Assembly: GCA_964547135.1 (NCBI GenBank)
Contig: CAZJMK010000003.1
Location: 1 to 64,000 of the forward strand
From: JAJXSS01 sp964547135
Lineage (GTDB): Bacteria; Planctomycetota; Phycisphaerae; Phycisphaerales; Phycisphaeraceae
Direction of reading: 5' to 3'
Length of the DNA stretch: 64,000 bases
The notes under the pieces were generated by a model. The model saw nothing but the letters and a program-made list of their open reading frames with translations. It made no database searches and was not told the DNA's origin. The translations under genes and the position numbers were made by a program. Below, in pieces: positions 44,345-53,569 of the stretch. How positions within the stretch are numbered: the first letter of the stretch is position 1; every line of letters starts with the position of its first letter.

Positions 44345-46266
44345 AGTTGATGCAATGGTTCAAGTCGCTGCGTCGGGGCGTTCAGGTGGCGATCATCGCG
44401 GTGGTGGTGCTGTTGGCAGGACTGGTGCTGGCGACCTCGGCAGGTGTGTTCGGCAAGGATGAGGCGGCTGGTGCGATACCGACGTTTGTAGTGCAGCGCG
44501 GGCCGCTGACGATCAACGTATTGGACACCGGCACGATCAAACCCCGGCAACAGGAGATCATCAAATCGGATGTCGAGGGCAGCAACACGATCATTTACCT
44601 GGTGCCGGAGGGAACAGTCGTCAAACAGGATGATTTGCTGGTGCAACTGGATGCGTCGAAATTGGAGGAAAACCTGCTGAATCAGCAGATCACGGTGCGC
44701 AATGCCGAGGCCAGTTTCATTCGTTCGCGTGAACAGTTTTCGATGACGCAGACACAGACGGAAATCGATGTGACCCGCGCCAAACTCGATTACCAGTTTG
44801 CGCAGGAAGACCTGACCAACTATGTCGATGGCGAATACCCCAAGCTGCTGATGGAGGCGGACAACCGGATCACGCTGGCCAGGGAACAGATGGAGCAGGC
44901 ACGGGAAAAATTGCGCTGGTCGGAAAAATTGTTCCAGGAAAAATACATTTCACAGACGGAGTTTGAAAGTGATCGGCTGGCGCTGCAACGGGCGACACTG
45001 GATCATGAACTGGCGGTGTCCAACAAGGATTTGCTGGAACGATTCACACGCATTCGCAAACTCAACTCGCTGACCACCAATGTGGATCAGATGAAGCGGG
45101 CGCTGGACAAGGCTTTGAGCAAGGCCAACGCGGACATCGTGCAGGCGGAGGCAGACCTGCGGGCCCGACAGGCGGAGTTTGATCGCCAAAAACAACGACT
45201 GGATAAAATTCAGGAACAAATCACCAAAACGCGCATCGTCGCGCCACGGGCGGGCATGGTGGTGTATGCCAGCAGTGCGCAGGGCGGCGGTTTTCGGGGC
45301 AATACCGAGCCATTGGCGGAAGGGCAGCAGGTGCGTGAGCGACAGGAATTGATCTACCTGCCCACGGCCGCCGAGTTTGATGTGGAATTGAAGATTCATG
45401 AATCGAGTTTGGAAAAAGTACGTGTGGGGCAGCCGGTGCGTATCACGGTGGATGCCTTGCCCGTTGAGGTTTTCACAGGTCGTGTATCACGGATTGCGCC
45501 GCTGCCGGATGCGACCAGCGTCTGGCTGAACCCGGACCTGAAGGTGTACACCACGACGGTGCAGATCGATGGCGATCACACCAATCTGCGCACGGGGATG
45601 AGCTGCCGGGCGGAAGTCATCATCGAACAGTATGACGATGTGGTGTATGTACCGGTGCAGGCGGTGCTGCGGGTGAACGGTCGTCCGACAACGTGGGTGC
45701 AACAGGGCAATCGACTGACGCAGCGGACGGTGAGCATTGGGCTGGATAACAACCGCATGGTGCATGTGCTGGAAGGTTTGTCGGCGGGTGAACGAGTGAG
45801 TCTGTCGCCACCGCTGGCTGCTGCGGGAGCGACGGAATCGGCGGTTGCACCGGCGGGGGCTGGCAATGGTAGTGCGAATAACAAGGCTGCAACGGCCAAT
45901 GGTGCAGCAAAGGTGGCAGGGCAAGTCAGCGCTGGGCAACCTGCGGCAAGGCCGCAACCTGCTGCTGCACCTGCGGTTGAACAAATGTCAAGCACAACAA
46001 CGGCTGCAAGCCCGCAGACGGAGACAACCGCAACGGGTGAACGAGCCGACGGCGGCCAGCGTCAGGGCAACCGGACGGAGCGCATGGCCAACATGAGCGA
46101 GGAAGAGCGTGAAGCGATGCGCAAGAGGTTTGAAAGTATGACCCCCGAACAGCGCGATGCCATGCGGCAGCAGATGCGCCGACAACGTGAGCAGCAAAAC
46201 AGTGAAAGCGGTGCTGCACCGGGGGCACCGGCACCCCCGGCCAACCCGCCACAAACTGCACCCTAG
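44341..46266 (+). CDS. HlyD/MacA-type membrane fusion protein with long tail
   Basis: Periplasmic adaptor of the pump, 641 residues, anchored by one N-terminal transmembrane segment (VAIIAVVVLLAGLVLATSAG). It has a biotinyl-lipoyl-like domain (ITKTRIVAPRAGMVVYAS), a long coiled-coil hairpin (about 110-260) and a beta-barrel (VRVGQPVRITVDALPVEVFTGRVSRIAP). Unusually, about 130 extra C-terminal residues are Ala/Gln/Pro-rich, with a charged helical stretch (MSEEEREAMRKRFESMTPEQ) and a final Pro/Ala-rich end. The start overlaps the TolC stop (ATGA), so translation is coupled. Confidence 0.9.
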   Translation: MKLMQWFKSLRRGVQVAIIAVVVLLAGLVLATSAGVFGKDEAAGAIPTFVVQRGPLTINVLDTGTIKPRQQEIIKSDVEGSNTIIYLVPEGTVVKQDDLLVQLDASKLEENLLNQQITVRNAEASFIRSREQFSMTQTQTEIDVTRAKLDYQFAQEDLTNYVDGEYPKLLMEADNRITLAREQMEQAREKLRWSEKLFQEKYISQTEFESDRLALQRATLDHELAVSNKDLLERFTRIRKLNSLTTNVDQMKRALDKALSKANADIVQAEADLRARQAEFDRQKQRLDKIQEQITKTRIVAPRAGMVVYASSAQGGGFRGNTEPLAEGQQVRERQELIYLPTAAEFDVELKIHESSLEKVRVGQPVRITVDALPVEVFTGRVSRIAPLPDATSVWLNPDLKVYTTTVQIDGDHTNLRTGMSCRAEVIIEQYDDVVYVPVQAVLRVNGRPTTWVQQGNRLTQRTVSIGLDNNRMVHVLEGLSAGERVSLSPPLAAAGATESAVAPAGAGNGSANNKAATANGAAKVAGQVSAGQPAARPQPAAAPAVEQMSSTTTAASPQTETTATGERADGGQRQGNRTERMANMSEEEREAMRKRFESMTPEQRDAMRQQMRRQREQQNSESGAAPGAPAPPANPPQTAP

Positions 46267-46476
46267 GGCAATTCGCGTAATAAACGAGAATGCTTGGAAC
46301 CCCTGTCACTCCGAGAGAGGGTGGCCGAGTACGCGAGGCCGGGTGAGGGCGCAATGCAGATAAGTCCGTGAATCAATGGGTTTTCAAATACCATACACGC
46401 CCTCACCCTAACCCTCTCCCGGGGGGAGAGGGGACCGAACAAGGCGCACTGCGGTTTCAATATTACGCAAATTGCT
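46267..46476. mobile_element. CCCTCTCCC-type MITE-like element inside the pump operon
   Basis: The outer ends GGCAATTCGCGTAATA (46267-46282) and TATTACGCAAATTGCT (46461-46476) are inverted repeats with 14 of 16 matching bases, and enclose the CCCTCTCCC double-hairpin arms (46300-46433). It begins directly at the TAG of the adaptor gene. The related GCAATTCGCGTAATTA follows the stop of the SulP gene at 59306-59322. It has no coding capacity. Confidence 0.65.
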
Positions 46477-46503
46477 TTAAGCCCCGTGATCAGAAGGGCA
46501 ACC

Positions 46504-47256
<753 letters not shown>

Positions 47257-47277
47257 GTCAGAATGAAACGTTCACCA

Positions 47278-47383
47278 GAGAGGGAGCCGGGAGCTTGGAG
47301 CTTGGAGATGGGAAATGGGAAAATTGTATAGGAGGGCTCATGTGCCGATATGTTCTGCCAAGCCCCTAGCCCCTAGCTCCCTC
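47278..47383. repeat. GGGCTTGG/CCAAGCCC inverted repeat
   Basis: GAGGGAGCCGGGAGCTTGG and CCCCTAGCCCCTAGCTCCCTC are inverted, enclosing about 60 bp. Located between the ABC ATPase and permease genes. Same family as 38932-39015. No gene here. Confidence 0.55.
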
Positions 47384-47451
47384 ATTCTATGTTTCGTGGC
47401 CAAAGCTCTGTGCTCGATTTCGGTTCAGGCGTCGATTCAGGAATTGTTGAC

Positions 47452-48729
47452 ATGAACCTCAAAACCATGCGGCTGCTGTTGGACATTCGGCTGGGCATCA
47501 AAAACCTGCTGCTGCACAAGCTGCGTTCGTTTTTGACCATGCTGGGCGTGGTGTTCGGCGTGGCCAGTGTGGTGGCGATGTTGTCGGTGGGCGAAGGGGC
47601 AAGTGTGCAGGCATTGGAACAGATTCGCAGACTGGGCAGCAACAACATCATCATCAACGCGGTCAAGCCCACGGAAGACACCGCCAGCAGCAGTAGGCAG
47701 CGCACGTACATGAGCGTTTACGGATTGACTTACGATGATTTGGATCGCATTCAAAGCGGTTTCGAAACGGTGAAGCGGGCTGTGCCGGTGAAGGTGGTGC
47801 GCAAGGAGGGGCGATTGCGGGAACGGGCGATGGAATTGCGTGTGGTGGGCACGACGCCGGACTGGTTTGCGTTGGTGCAGCGGCCGCTGATTGCCGGGCG
47901 GGTGATGCTGCCGCAGGACCAGCGCGAACGCGCCAATGTGGTGTTGCTGACGGAGTTCGGTGCCCGCAAGTTGCTCGCAGCCGAGAATACCCTGGGGCAG
48001 ACATTGAGCATCGGCGGCAACGCTTTTCAGATCATCGGCATCATTCAAAGTGAACAGTCACAGGCGGGAGGGATTCAGACGCCCGATCAGGAGGTCGATG
48101 CGTACATACCCATCGAGGTGGCCAAGGAGCGGTATGGCGATGTGATGGTGCGGAACACGGCAGGCAGCAGAGAACGGGAAATGGTGGAACTGCATCAGAT
48201 CATTGTGGAAGTGGACGGACGCGAGAACGTGGAAAAGACGGCGGCGGCACTGGAGGCGGTGCTCAAACATTTTCACAAGCGTGAGGATTACCGCATGAGT
48301 GTGCCGCTGGCTTTGCTGCGACAGGCGGAGGCGACCAAGCGGACGTTCAACATTGTGCTGGGTTCGATTGCGGGGATCAGTCTGCTGGTGGGGGGCATCG
48401 GCATCATGAACATCATGCTGGCGTCGGTGACCGAACGCACCCGCGAGATCGGTATTCGCAGGGCGATTGGTGCGAAAAAGAAACAGATCATCACCCAGTT
48501 TTTGATTGAAACGGTGGTGCTGTCGCTCATCGGCGGAGCGGTGGGGATTGCGCTGGGGGTGACGATTCCGATTGTGATTACGTTGCTGGCCCAAATGCCG
48601 ACGGTGACGACGTGGTGGAGTCTGGTACTGTCGGTGGGCATCAGCATGGGCGTGGGCATCGTGTTCGGGCTTTACCCGGCGATTCGGGCTGCGAATCTGG
48701 ACCCGATCGTGGCACTGAGGCATGATTGA
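47452..48729 (+). CDS. MacB/FtsX-type ABC permease
   Basis: A 425-residue inner-membrane permease with a long periplasmic domain between the first transmembrane segment (LRSFLTMLGVVFGVASVVAML) and the last three (GSIAGISLLVGGIGIMNIML and following). The MacB-type motifs SVGEGASVQALEQIRRLGSNNI and ERTREIGIRRAIGAKKKQI are present. It lacks its own ATPase domain, which is encoded by the preceding gene. The start at 47452 has AGGA 10 bases upstream; ATGs at 47389 and 47467 are also in frame. Last gene of the efflux operon. Confidence 0.93.
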   Translation: MNLKTMRLLLDIRLGIKNLLLHKLRSFLTMLGVVFGVASVVAMLSVGEGASVQALEQIRRLGSNNIIINAVKPTEDTASSSRQRTYMSVYGLTYDDLDRIQSGFETVKRAVPVKVVRKEGRLRERAMELRVVGTTPDWFALVQRPLIAGRVMLPQDQRERANVVLLTEFGARKLLAAENTLGQTLSIGGNAFQIIGIIQSEQSQAGGIQTPDQEVDAYIPIEVAKERYGDVMVRNTAGSREREMVELHQIIVEVDGRENVEKTAAALEAVLKHFHKREDYRMSVPLALLRQAEATKRTFNIVLGSIAGISLLVGGIGIMNIMLASVTERTREIGIRRAIGAKKKQIITQFLIETVVLSLIGGAVGIALGVTIPIVITLLAQMPTVTTWWSLVLSVGISMGVGIVFGLYPAIRAANLDPIVALRHD

Positions 48730-48794
48730 TCCGTCAATGACTGGCGGTTTGGTTTTGCTTGGTTCGATTATTTACTGATATGCTTTGCAGAACA

Positions 48795-50044
48795 ATGGAC
48801 GGTTCACCGCTTGATTTATTGACGATTCAGGGCTTCAAGTCGATCCGCTCGCTTGAGTCTTTCAAGCTGGGAAGCCTTAATGTTCTGATCGGCGCCAATG
48901 GCGCGGGGAAAAGTAATTTCGTTGAATTTTTCGAATTGATACGACATGTTATCCAACGAAAATTTCAAGAATACATTCATTTACGTGGAGGAGCGGACAT
49001 CTGTTTTTATTTGGGGCCAAAGTTAACCCGTCAGATTGAAGCGCAGTTATGTTTTGGCAAAGTGAAATATACTCTGCATTTAGTTCCTACAGATCTCAAT
49101 GCCATCCTTGTTCAGGAAAAACTCAATGATTCGGATGCAAGAATTCATGATGCATCGTCCGGCTTAGAGGCAGGCTTAGAGCCTATCCGAATACCCCGCT
49201 GTCAGCACCGAGCCGTATCGGCATGGTTCAGTGCGCGGAGGGCGAAGCAGGCGATGCCGCAGTGCATCGTCGATGCAGCCCGACAAAGCAATGGGCCGTG
49301 CCGATACGGCGAATGTAAGCGGGGTATTCGGATAGGCTCTTAATCACTCTTCGGCATAAACCTGAGAAACAATCGTCTTACGTTATTTTCGACCACATTT
49401 TAGAGTGGTCTGTCTACCATTTAAATGACACAAGTTCATTGTCTTTAATGTTACGGGATCAATCCGTCCGTGATGATGAACGCTTTCGTCACGATGCGTC
49501 CAATATCGCAGCTTTTTTATTGAAGTTGAAAGCAACGCCGCAGGCCTACGAACTGATTCGCAATACCGTTCGTCTGATCGCCCCCTACTTCGATGACTTT
49601 TTACTCCGACCTCGCAAGTTGGGTGAAAACGAAGTCGTCCGGTTGGAATGGACGCAGAAAGGCAGTGATTTTCCCTTTCAGCCGAGCCAGCTTTCGGACG
49701 GGACCTTGCGTTTCATTTGTCTGGCGACGGCACTGCTGCAACCGGACCCGCCTTCGACGATCATCATTGATGAGCCGGAGTTGGGCTTGCATCCTTACGC
49801 GCTTGCGGTCCTGGCGGACCTGATGAAGTCAGCCTCCAAGCGGCGGCAGGTCATCGTGTCCACGCAGTCGCCGACGCTGGTGGATCATTTTGAACCAAGC
49901 GACATCATTGTGGTGAACCGTGCGGATGGGCAATCGACCTTTGAACGCCTGGATGAAAAACAGCTCAAGGATTGGCTGGCGGATTACAGTATTGGTGAGC
50001 TTTGGCAGAAGAATGTGATTCGCGGGGGGCCGGGGCATGAGTAA
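48795..50044 (+). pseudogene. AAA/ABC-type ATPase of a defence-like pair, MITE-interrupted
   Basis: The first part (from 48795) has Walker A LIGANGAGKSNFVEFFEL; the second (from 49343) has the ABC-like signature SQLSDGTLRFI, Walker B TIIIDEPELGLHPYAL and STQSPTLVDHFEPSD, as in RecF/OLD-like AAA ATPases. A 161-bp element at 49179-49339 with a TTA duplication splits the gene and introduces a stop at 49341-49343. Removing element plus one TTA joins ...GLEAGL and ITLRHKPEKQ in one open frame with no other defect; the intact product would have about 361 residues. It overlaps the DUF4276 gene by 8 bases. As it stands, only a truncated product is expected. Confidence 0.85.
49179..49339. mobile_element. 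161-bp IS5-like MITE with TTA target duplication
   Basis: Ends are perfect inverted repeats of over 20 bp, starting GAGCCTATCCGAATACCCCG at the left; the inner GCCGTATCGGC and GCCGATACGGC also pair. Flanking TTA is present on both sides (49176-49178 and 49340-49342). GAG-starting ends and a TNA 3-bp duplication are features of the IS1031 group of IS5. It has no transposase. A diverged single end lies at 50993-51030. Confidence 0.88.
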
Positions 50045-50724
50045 ATTCATATATGCCTTGGTGGAAGGACAGACCGAGCGTGGGTTTGTGACCCAGGTAT
50101 TGGCACCTCATTTGGGAATGCTCGGTTTGACGATCCAGCCGGTGTTGCCGGGCAAACGTGGGGGTGTTCCGCCGTGGTCGGCTGCTTGCGATGAAATCCA
50201 ACGGCTGCTCAAAAGCGGTCACTGCTGCACGACCATGTTTGATTTTTATGGCATGCCCAAGGATTGGCCCGGACGAGCGGAGGCTTCGCAGTATCCCTGG
50301 CAGCAAAGAGCGGCTCACGTTCAGAAACAGATGCTCGCGGATGTTCAAGCGAAAATGGGTGCGGGTTTTCACCTGCAACATTTTGTTCCCTATGTGCAAC
50401 TGCATGAGTATGAAGCGTTGGTTTTTGCGGATATCGGGGAGCTGACCAGCGCAGTCGCCAGTATGGCGGACAAAAGCGAAAAAAAAATTGCGCGACGAAT
50501 TTCAGCGGATCGTCGCACAGGCAGGTCAGCCTGAAGCCGTCAACGATGGATATGAAACCTGTCCTTCGCGACAGATTCAACAAATCGTTCCCAGTTACGC
50601 CAAAGTCGCCCAAGGCGTGATCGTGGCAGAAAAAATAGGAATCGCCCGCTTGCGCCAGGCTTGTCCGCATTTCAACGATTGGATCACGCGATTGGAAGCC
50701 ATCAGTAACCGATGTACCGATTAA
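50037..50724 (+). pseudogene. DUF4276 (TOPRIM-like) protein, frameshifted
   Basis: The first part has LVEGQTERGFVTQVLAP (TOPRIM-like EG motif), MFDFYGMPKDWPG and QLHEYEALVFAD, matching DUF4276. At an A9 tract (50479-50487) the frame shifts and the product would end at 50534. In the +1 frame the protein continues as LRDEFQRIVAQAGQPEAVND and ends at 50724; one A fewer gives a single 228-residue frame. It overlaps the ATPase stop by 8 bases (ATGAGTAA), so the genes form a pair. A sequencing error or transcriptional slippage at A9 cannot be excluded. Confidence 0.8.
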
Positions 50725-50784
50725 CCACCCCGGCCAAACGCGACAAGTCGCGGCGCTAAAAAACATATGACGCCGAGGGATTTA

Positions 50785-50988
50785 GAAACTGTTTCATAAC
50801 TGGTTTGAGTGGGGCAGGTGTCCTTTGCTTGATTCTGAGCCGCGAACGGTAGTGAGCGGTTCTTGGTTTTGCAAAGAACCACTCGCTTCCGCTCGTGGCT
50901 CCGAGTCCGAATGGAACATTAAAATGGGTTTGCGCTCATGGGCAGGCGGGACGCCACCCCACCATGTACTGAGTTATGAAACAGTTTC
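50785..50988. mobile_element. MITE with GAAACTGTTTCATAACT ends, copy B
   Basis: Perfect 17-bp terminal inverted repeats at 50785-50801 and 50972-50988. The left 115 bp match copy A (25443-25591) in reverse complement, while 55 bp (ATTAAAATGGGTTTGCGCTC and following) are extra. The flanks are TTA and GTA, so no exact target duplication remains. Confidence 0.78.
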
Positions 50989-50992
50989 GTAG

Positions 50993-51030
50993 CCCTGTCC
51001 GAATCCCCCGCTTGCATTCGCCGCACACGT
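50993..51030. repeat. Diverged solo end of the 161-bp MITE
   Basis: AGCCCTGTCCGAATCCCCCG and the following CTTGCATTCGCCG match the reverse complement of the right end of the element at 49179-49339 with about five differences. No matching opposite end is close. It abuts the region upstream of the FAD oxidoreductase. Confidence 0.6.
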
Positions 51031-51070
51031 CATTCTGGTGAACCGAATGTTTCAGAGTTACCCTATTGCC

Positions 51071-52330
51071 ATGTCAAATCCACTTCAAACACCTGTTTGT
51101 GAATCCATTTTCGAACCAACCCGTAGCACGCCGGTGGTTGGCCGCTTTGATGTGGTGGTTGCCGGTGGCGGCCCTGCCGGCGTTGCCGCAGCGGTAACAG
51201 CTGCCCGATCCGGTGCCTCGGTCTTGCTGATCGAGCTTCAGGGTGCGCTGGGCGGCGTGTGGACGGCAGGCCTGCTCAGTCACATCATTGACTGGCACAA
51301 CAAGCCCGGACTCATGATCGAAATCATGAACCGACTTGACGCGATGAGCGGCAAGGCCCCGGACGATCACAGTTACGAGGCAGAGGTGATGAAGCGTGTG
51401 TTGGATGACATGACTGACGAGGCAGGGGTGCGTGTTCGACTGCATAGTCGGATCGTGGCGGCACAGGTGCAACCGGATCGCCGACTCACGCACGTCATCA
51501 CCGAAAGCAAGTCCGGGCGACAGGCTTGGGCGGGGCGAATTTTCATTGATTGCACCGGTGACGGGGATTTGGCTGCACAGGCTGGCTGCGGGTTCGATAT
51601 CGGGCATCCGCAAACCGGTCAGTGTCAGCCATTGTCGCTCATGGCCGTGCTTTGCGGCGCCAGCGACCCCGACCTTGAACCGTTCATCATCGGGCAAGAA
51701 TATGGCTTTGATGAACCCAAAAACAGACTGCTGGAGCGTTTAGCCGCTGTCGGTCTTCAGCCCAGTTACAGTCGTCCGACATTGTTTCGCATCCAACGCG
51801 GACTGCTGGCGATGATGGCCAATCACGAATATGGCATCCGTTGTGATGATGCCCAAGCCATCACCGCCGCAACCATGCGCGCCCGGCGTGAGGTTCATCG
51901 TGTGGTCGAGACTCTTTGTCGCACTGGCAGGCCGTTCGCCTCTTTGCGGATCGTCGCCACCTCCGCACACATCGGCGTCCGGGAAGGCCGACGCATCCAT
52001 GGCCGTTACACCCTCACTGCCGACGATCTGCGATGCGGTGCGCGCTTTGACGATGCGGTCTGCCGCGTCACGTTTCCGGTTGACGTTCATGCGACAAGCC
52101 CGAAGCATGGTGAGGGCGGCGGATATGACAACTCCGGTGTCAAGGCTCAACCCTATGACGTGCCCTTGCGATCTCTGCTCGCAGCAGATATCGACAACCT
52201 GCTCATGGCCGGTCGTTGCATCAGCGGCGACTTCATCGCCCATGCCAGCTACCGGGTTACCGGCAATGCCGTGGCCATGGGTCAGGCAGCCGGCCACCAC
52301 GCTGCACACCAGGCAACACAGGCAAGCTGA
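51071..52330 (+). CDS. FAD-dependent oxidoreductase (FAD_oxidored family)
   Basis: About 419 residues. The N-terminal FAD-binding dinucleotide fold is clear (VVVAGGGPAGVAAAVTAARSGASVLLIE), then GALGGVWTAGLLSHI, IDCTGDGDLAAQAGCGFDIG, and a C-terminal NLLMAGRCISGDFIAHASYR motif. This resembles FAD_oxidored proteins that are common in planctomycetes near sugar-catabolism and LacI genes. The substrate is unknown. Possible starts are 51071, 51047 and GTG 51038; none has a strong ribosome binding site. A LacI pseudogene follows 100 bp downstream. Confidence 0.85.
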   Translation: MSNPLQTPVCESIFEPTRSTPVVGRFDVVVAGGGPAGVAAAVTAARSGASVLLIELQGALGGVWTAGLLSHIIDWHNKPGLMIEIMNRLDAMSGKAPDDHSYEAEVMKRVLDDMTDEAGVRVRLHSRIVAAQVQPDRRLTHVITESKSGRQAWAGRIFIDCTGDGDLAAQAGCGFDIGHPQTGQCQPLSLMAVLCGASDPDLEPFIIGQEYGFDEPKNRLLERLAAVGLQPSYSRPTLFRIQRGLLAMMANHEYGIRCDDAQAITAATMRARREVHRVVETLCRTGRPFASLRIVATSAHIGVREGRRIHGRYTLTADDLRCGARFDDAVCRVTFPVDVHATSPKHGEGGGYDNSGVKAQPYDVPLRSLLAADIDNLLMAGRCISGDFIAHASYRVTGNAVAMGQAAGHHAAHQATQAS

Positions 52331-52433
52331 TCACTCGAAAAATGTTTGTTTTTAGCAATGAATCACTGATTTTGATGAATTGCGAGCTAACTTACATCAA
52401 TGTCAATGAAGTTGATGCAAGATATGTCAATTG

Positions 52434-52750
52434 ATGATTGCCACCATTTATGAAATTGCGAAGCTCACAGGTATTTTGTCCAAAACGGTGTCGAACGTGA
52501 TAACCGGTCGGCTTGAGGCCAAACGCTTCGATGCGGTCAAGCGTGCGGCATGTGTACGCAAGGTCGCACAATAGTTGAGTTACCAACCTAATCCGGCAGT
52601 ATGAGCAATCCGCGAAGACCAATCACGTTATATCGGTGTCGTGTTTCATTCTTTGGGCGAAGCTGGTCATGGTGATCATGCCTTGGACACCGTCAGCGGC
52701 ATCCATAGCGTGCTCGAACCTGCCAATTACACCAATTGTCTGGTTATATT
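52434..52750 (+). pseudogene. LacI-family regulator, degraded
   Basis: The N-terminal DNA-binding domain is clear: ATIYEIAKLTGILSKTVSNV, like TIYDIAKLAGVSxxTVSRV. In-frame stops at 52572-52574 (TAG) and in YQPNPAV-stop-AIRED (TGA) interrupt it. After them the frame continues with SRYIGVVFHSLGEAGHGDHA and VSGIHSVLEPANYTNCLVI, as in the LacI effector domain, then homology ends in unrelated sequence. It is broken and truncated, so inactive. Confidence 0.75.
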
Positions 52751-52976
52751 TTCTTCATGCCCTTCATGTATTCGTGGCCGCTCTTTCATACGATCTGTGC
52801 TTTGTCGCTGGGTTGAATCCACGGCCCCATGTTCAACTTTGCCGCCTTTGCGGGCTGAGGCGACAGGGTTATGCAGGCAAGTCATTAAATACTTTGGCGT
52901 CTGATGATTTTGCATGGTTGGTTTGACGATGTTGGAACTGTTCTCACCCAAACCATTGCCTGCCAGGAGCCAAGTC

Positions 52977-53213
52977 ATGACCCTGAACAAAACCATCAAA
53001 GTGCTCGGCTGCGCCACGGCTGTGATTTTCGTACTCAGTCTGGTCGGCTGCCAAACCGCCACGACCACACAGGTTCGTAATCAGCCGGCCGATGGCTCGA
53101 CGCTGAGTGCCGGGGATGCCTTGGGCAGTCGATGCTATCCAAGTGTCAACACCCGTGGTTCCACCAGCGTCACCGCGGTGGGCACGGTGAGCAGTGTTGA
53201 TATGAATTGGTGA
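52977..53213 (+). CDS. Small lipoprotein
   Basis: A 78-residue predicted lipoprotein. A signal peptide with lipobox FVLSLVGC leads to a cysteine at residue 25. The mature 54 residues are Thr/Ser-rich, with no recognised domain. CAGGAG lies 8 bases before the ATG. It stands alone downstream of a LacI pseudogene. The function is unknown. Confidence 0.7.
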   Translation: MTLNKTIKVLGCATAVIFVLSLVGCQTATTTQVRNQPADGSTLSAGDALGSRCYPSVNTRGSTSVTAVGTVSSVDMNW

Positions 53214-53569
53214 GGTGGCGTGAAGTGGCCGAGTGGCGAAACAGTATTCGGAAGTTAGCGCCGCGATTTATCGCGTCTGGTCGGTTGCGGTTAATCGGTT
53301 GGTCGGTGAGTCGGTTAATCGGTCAGAAAAAATACAATTCCGTCTGCGCAGCCGAGTCGCCAAACCATACCCGGGCCCTCACCACTCGCTGAGCTCGTGG
53401 TTCGTTCCCGGCTTGGCCACTTCACAAAACGCGATCTATCACGGCGCTAACCGCAACGCCGACGCAAAGCGTCCGCGCTAAACATTTCAAATCACTTGAT
53501 CACTCGGTCGCACCACCACTGCTTCCAACCCATTTGCCCCAACCTTGATTTACCCCCACAATCACGTCC
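53214..53569. repeat. Intergenic repeat region
   Basis: No gene. It holds GAAGTGGCCGAGTGGCG (53220-53236), TTAGCGCCGCGATTTATCGCG (about 53253-53273), a GGTTGGTCGGTGAGTCGG stretch and the GACGCAAAGCGTCCGCGC unit (about 53461-53478). The same units occur at 16786-17047, 25224-25701 and 59305-59761. Confidence 0.55.

Noticed and set aside
48759..49343. A complete 194-residue ATPase ending at 49343
   Set aside because: The last 55 residues are encoded by the MITE and lack the ATPase signature and Walker B motifs, which lie after the insertion.
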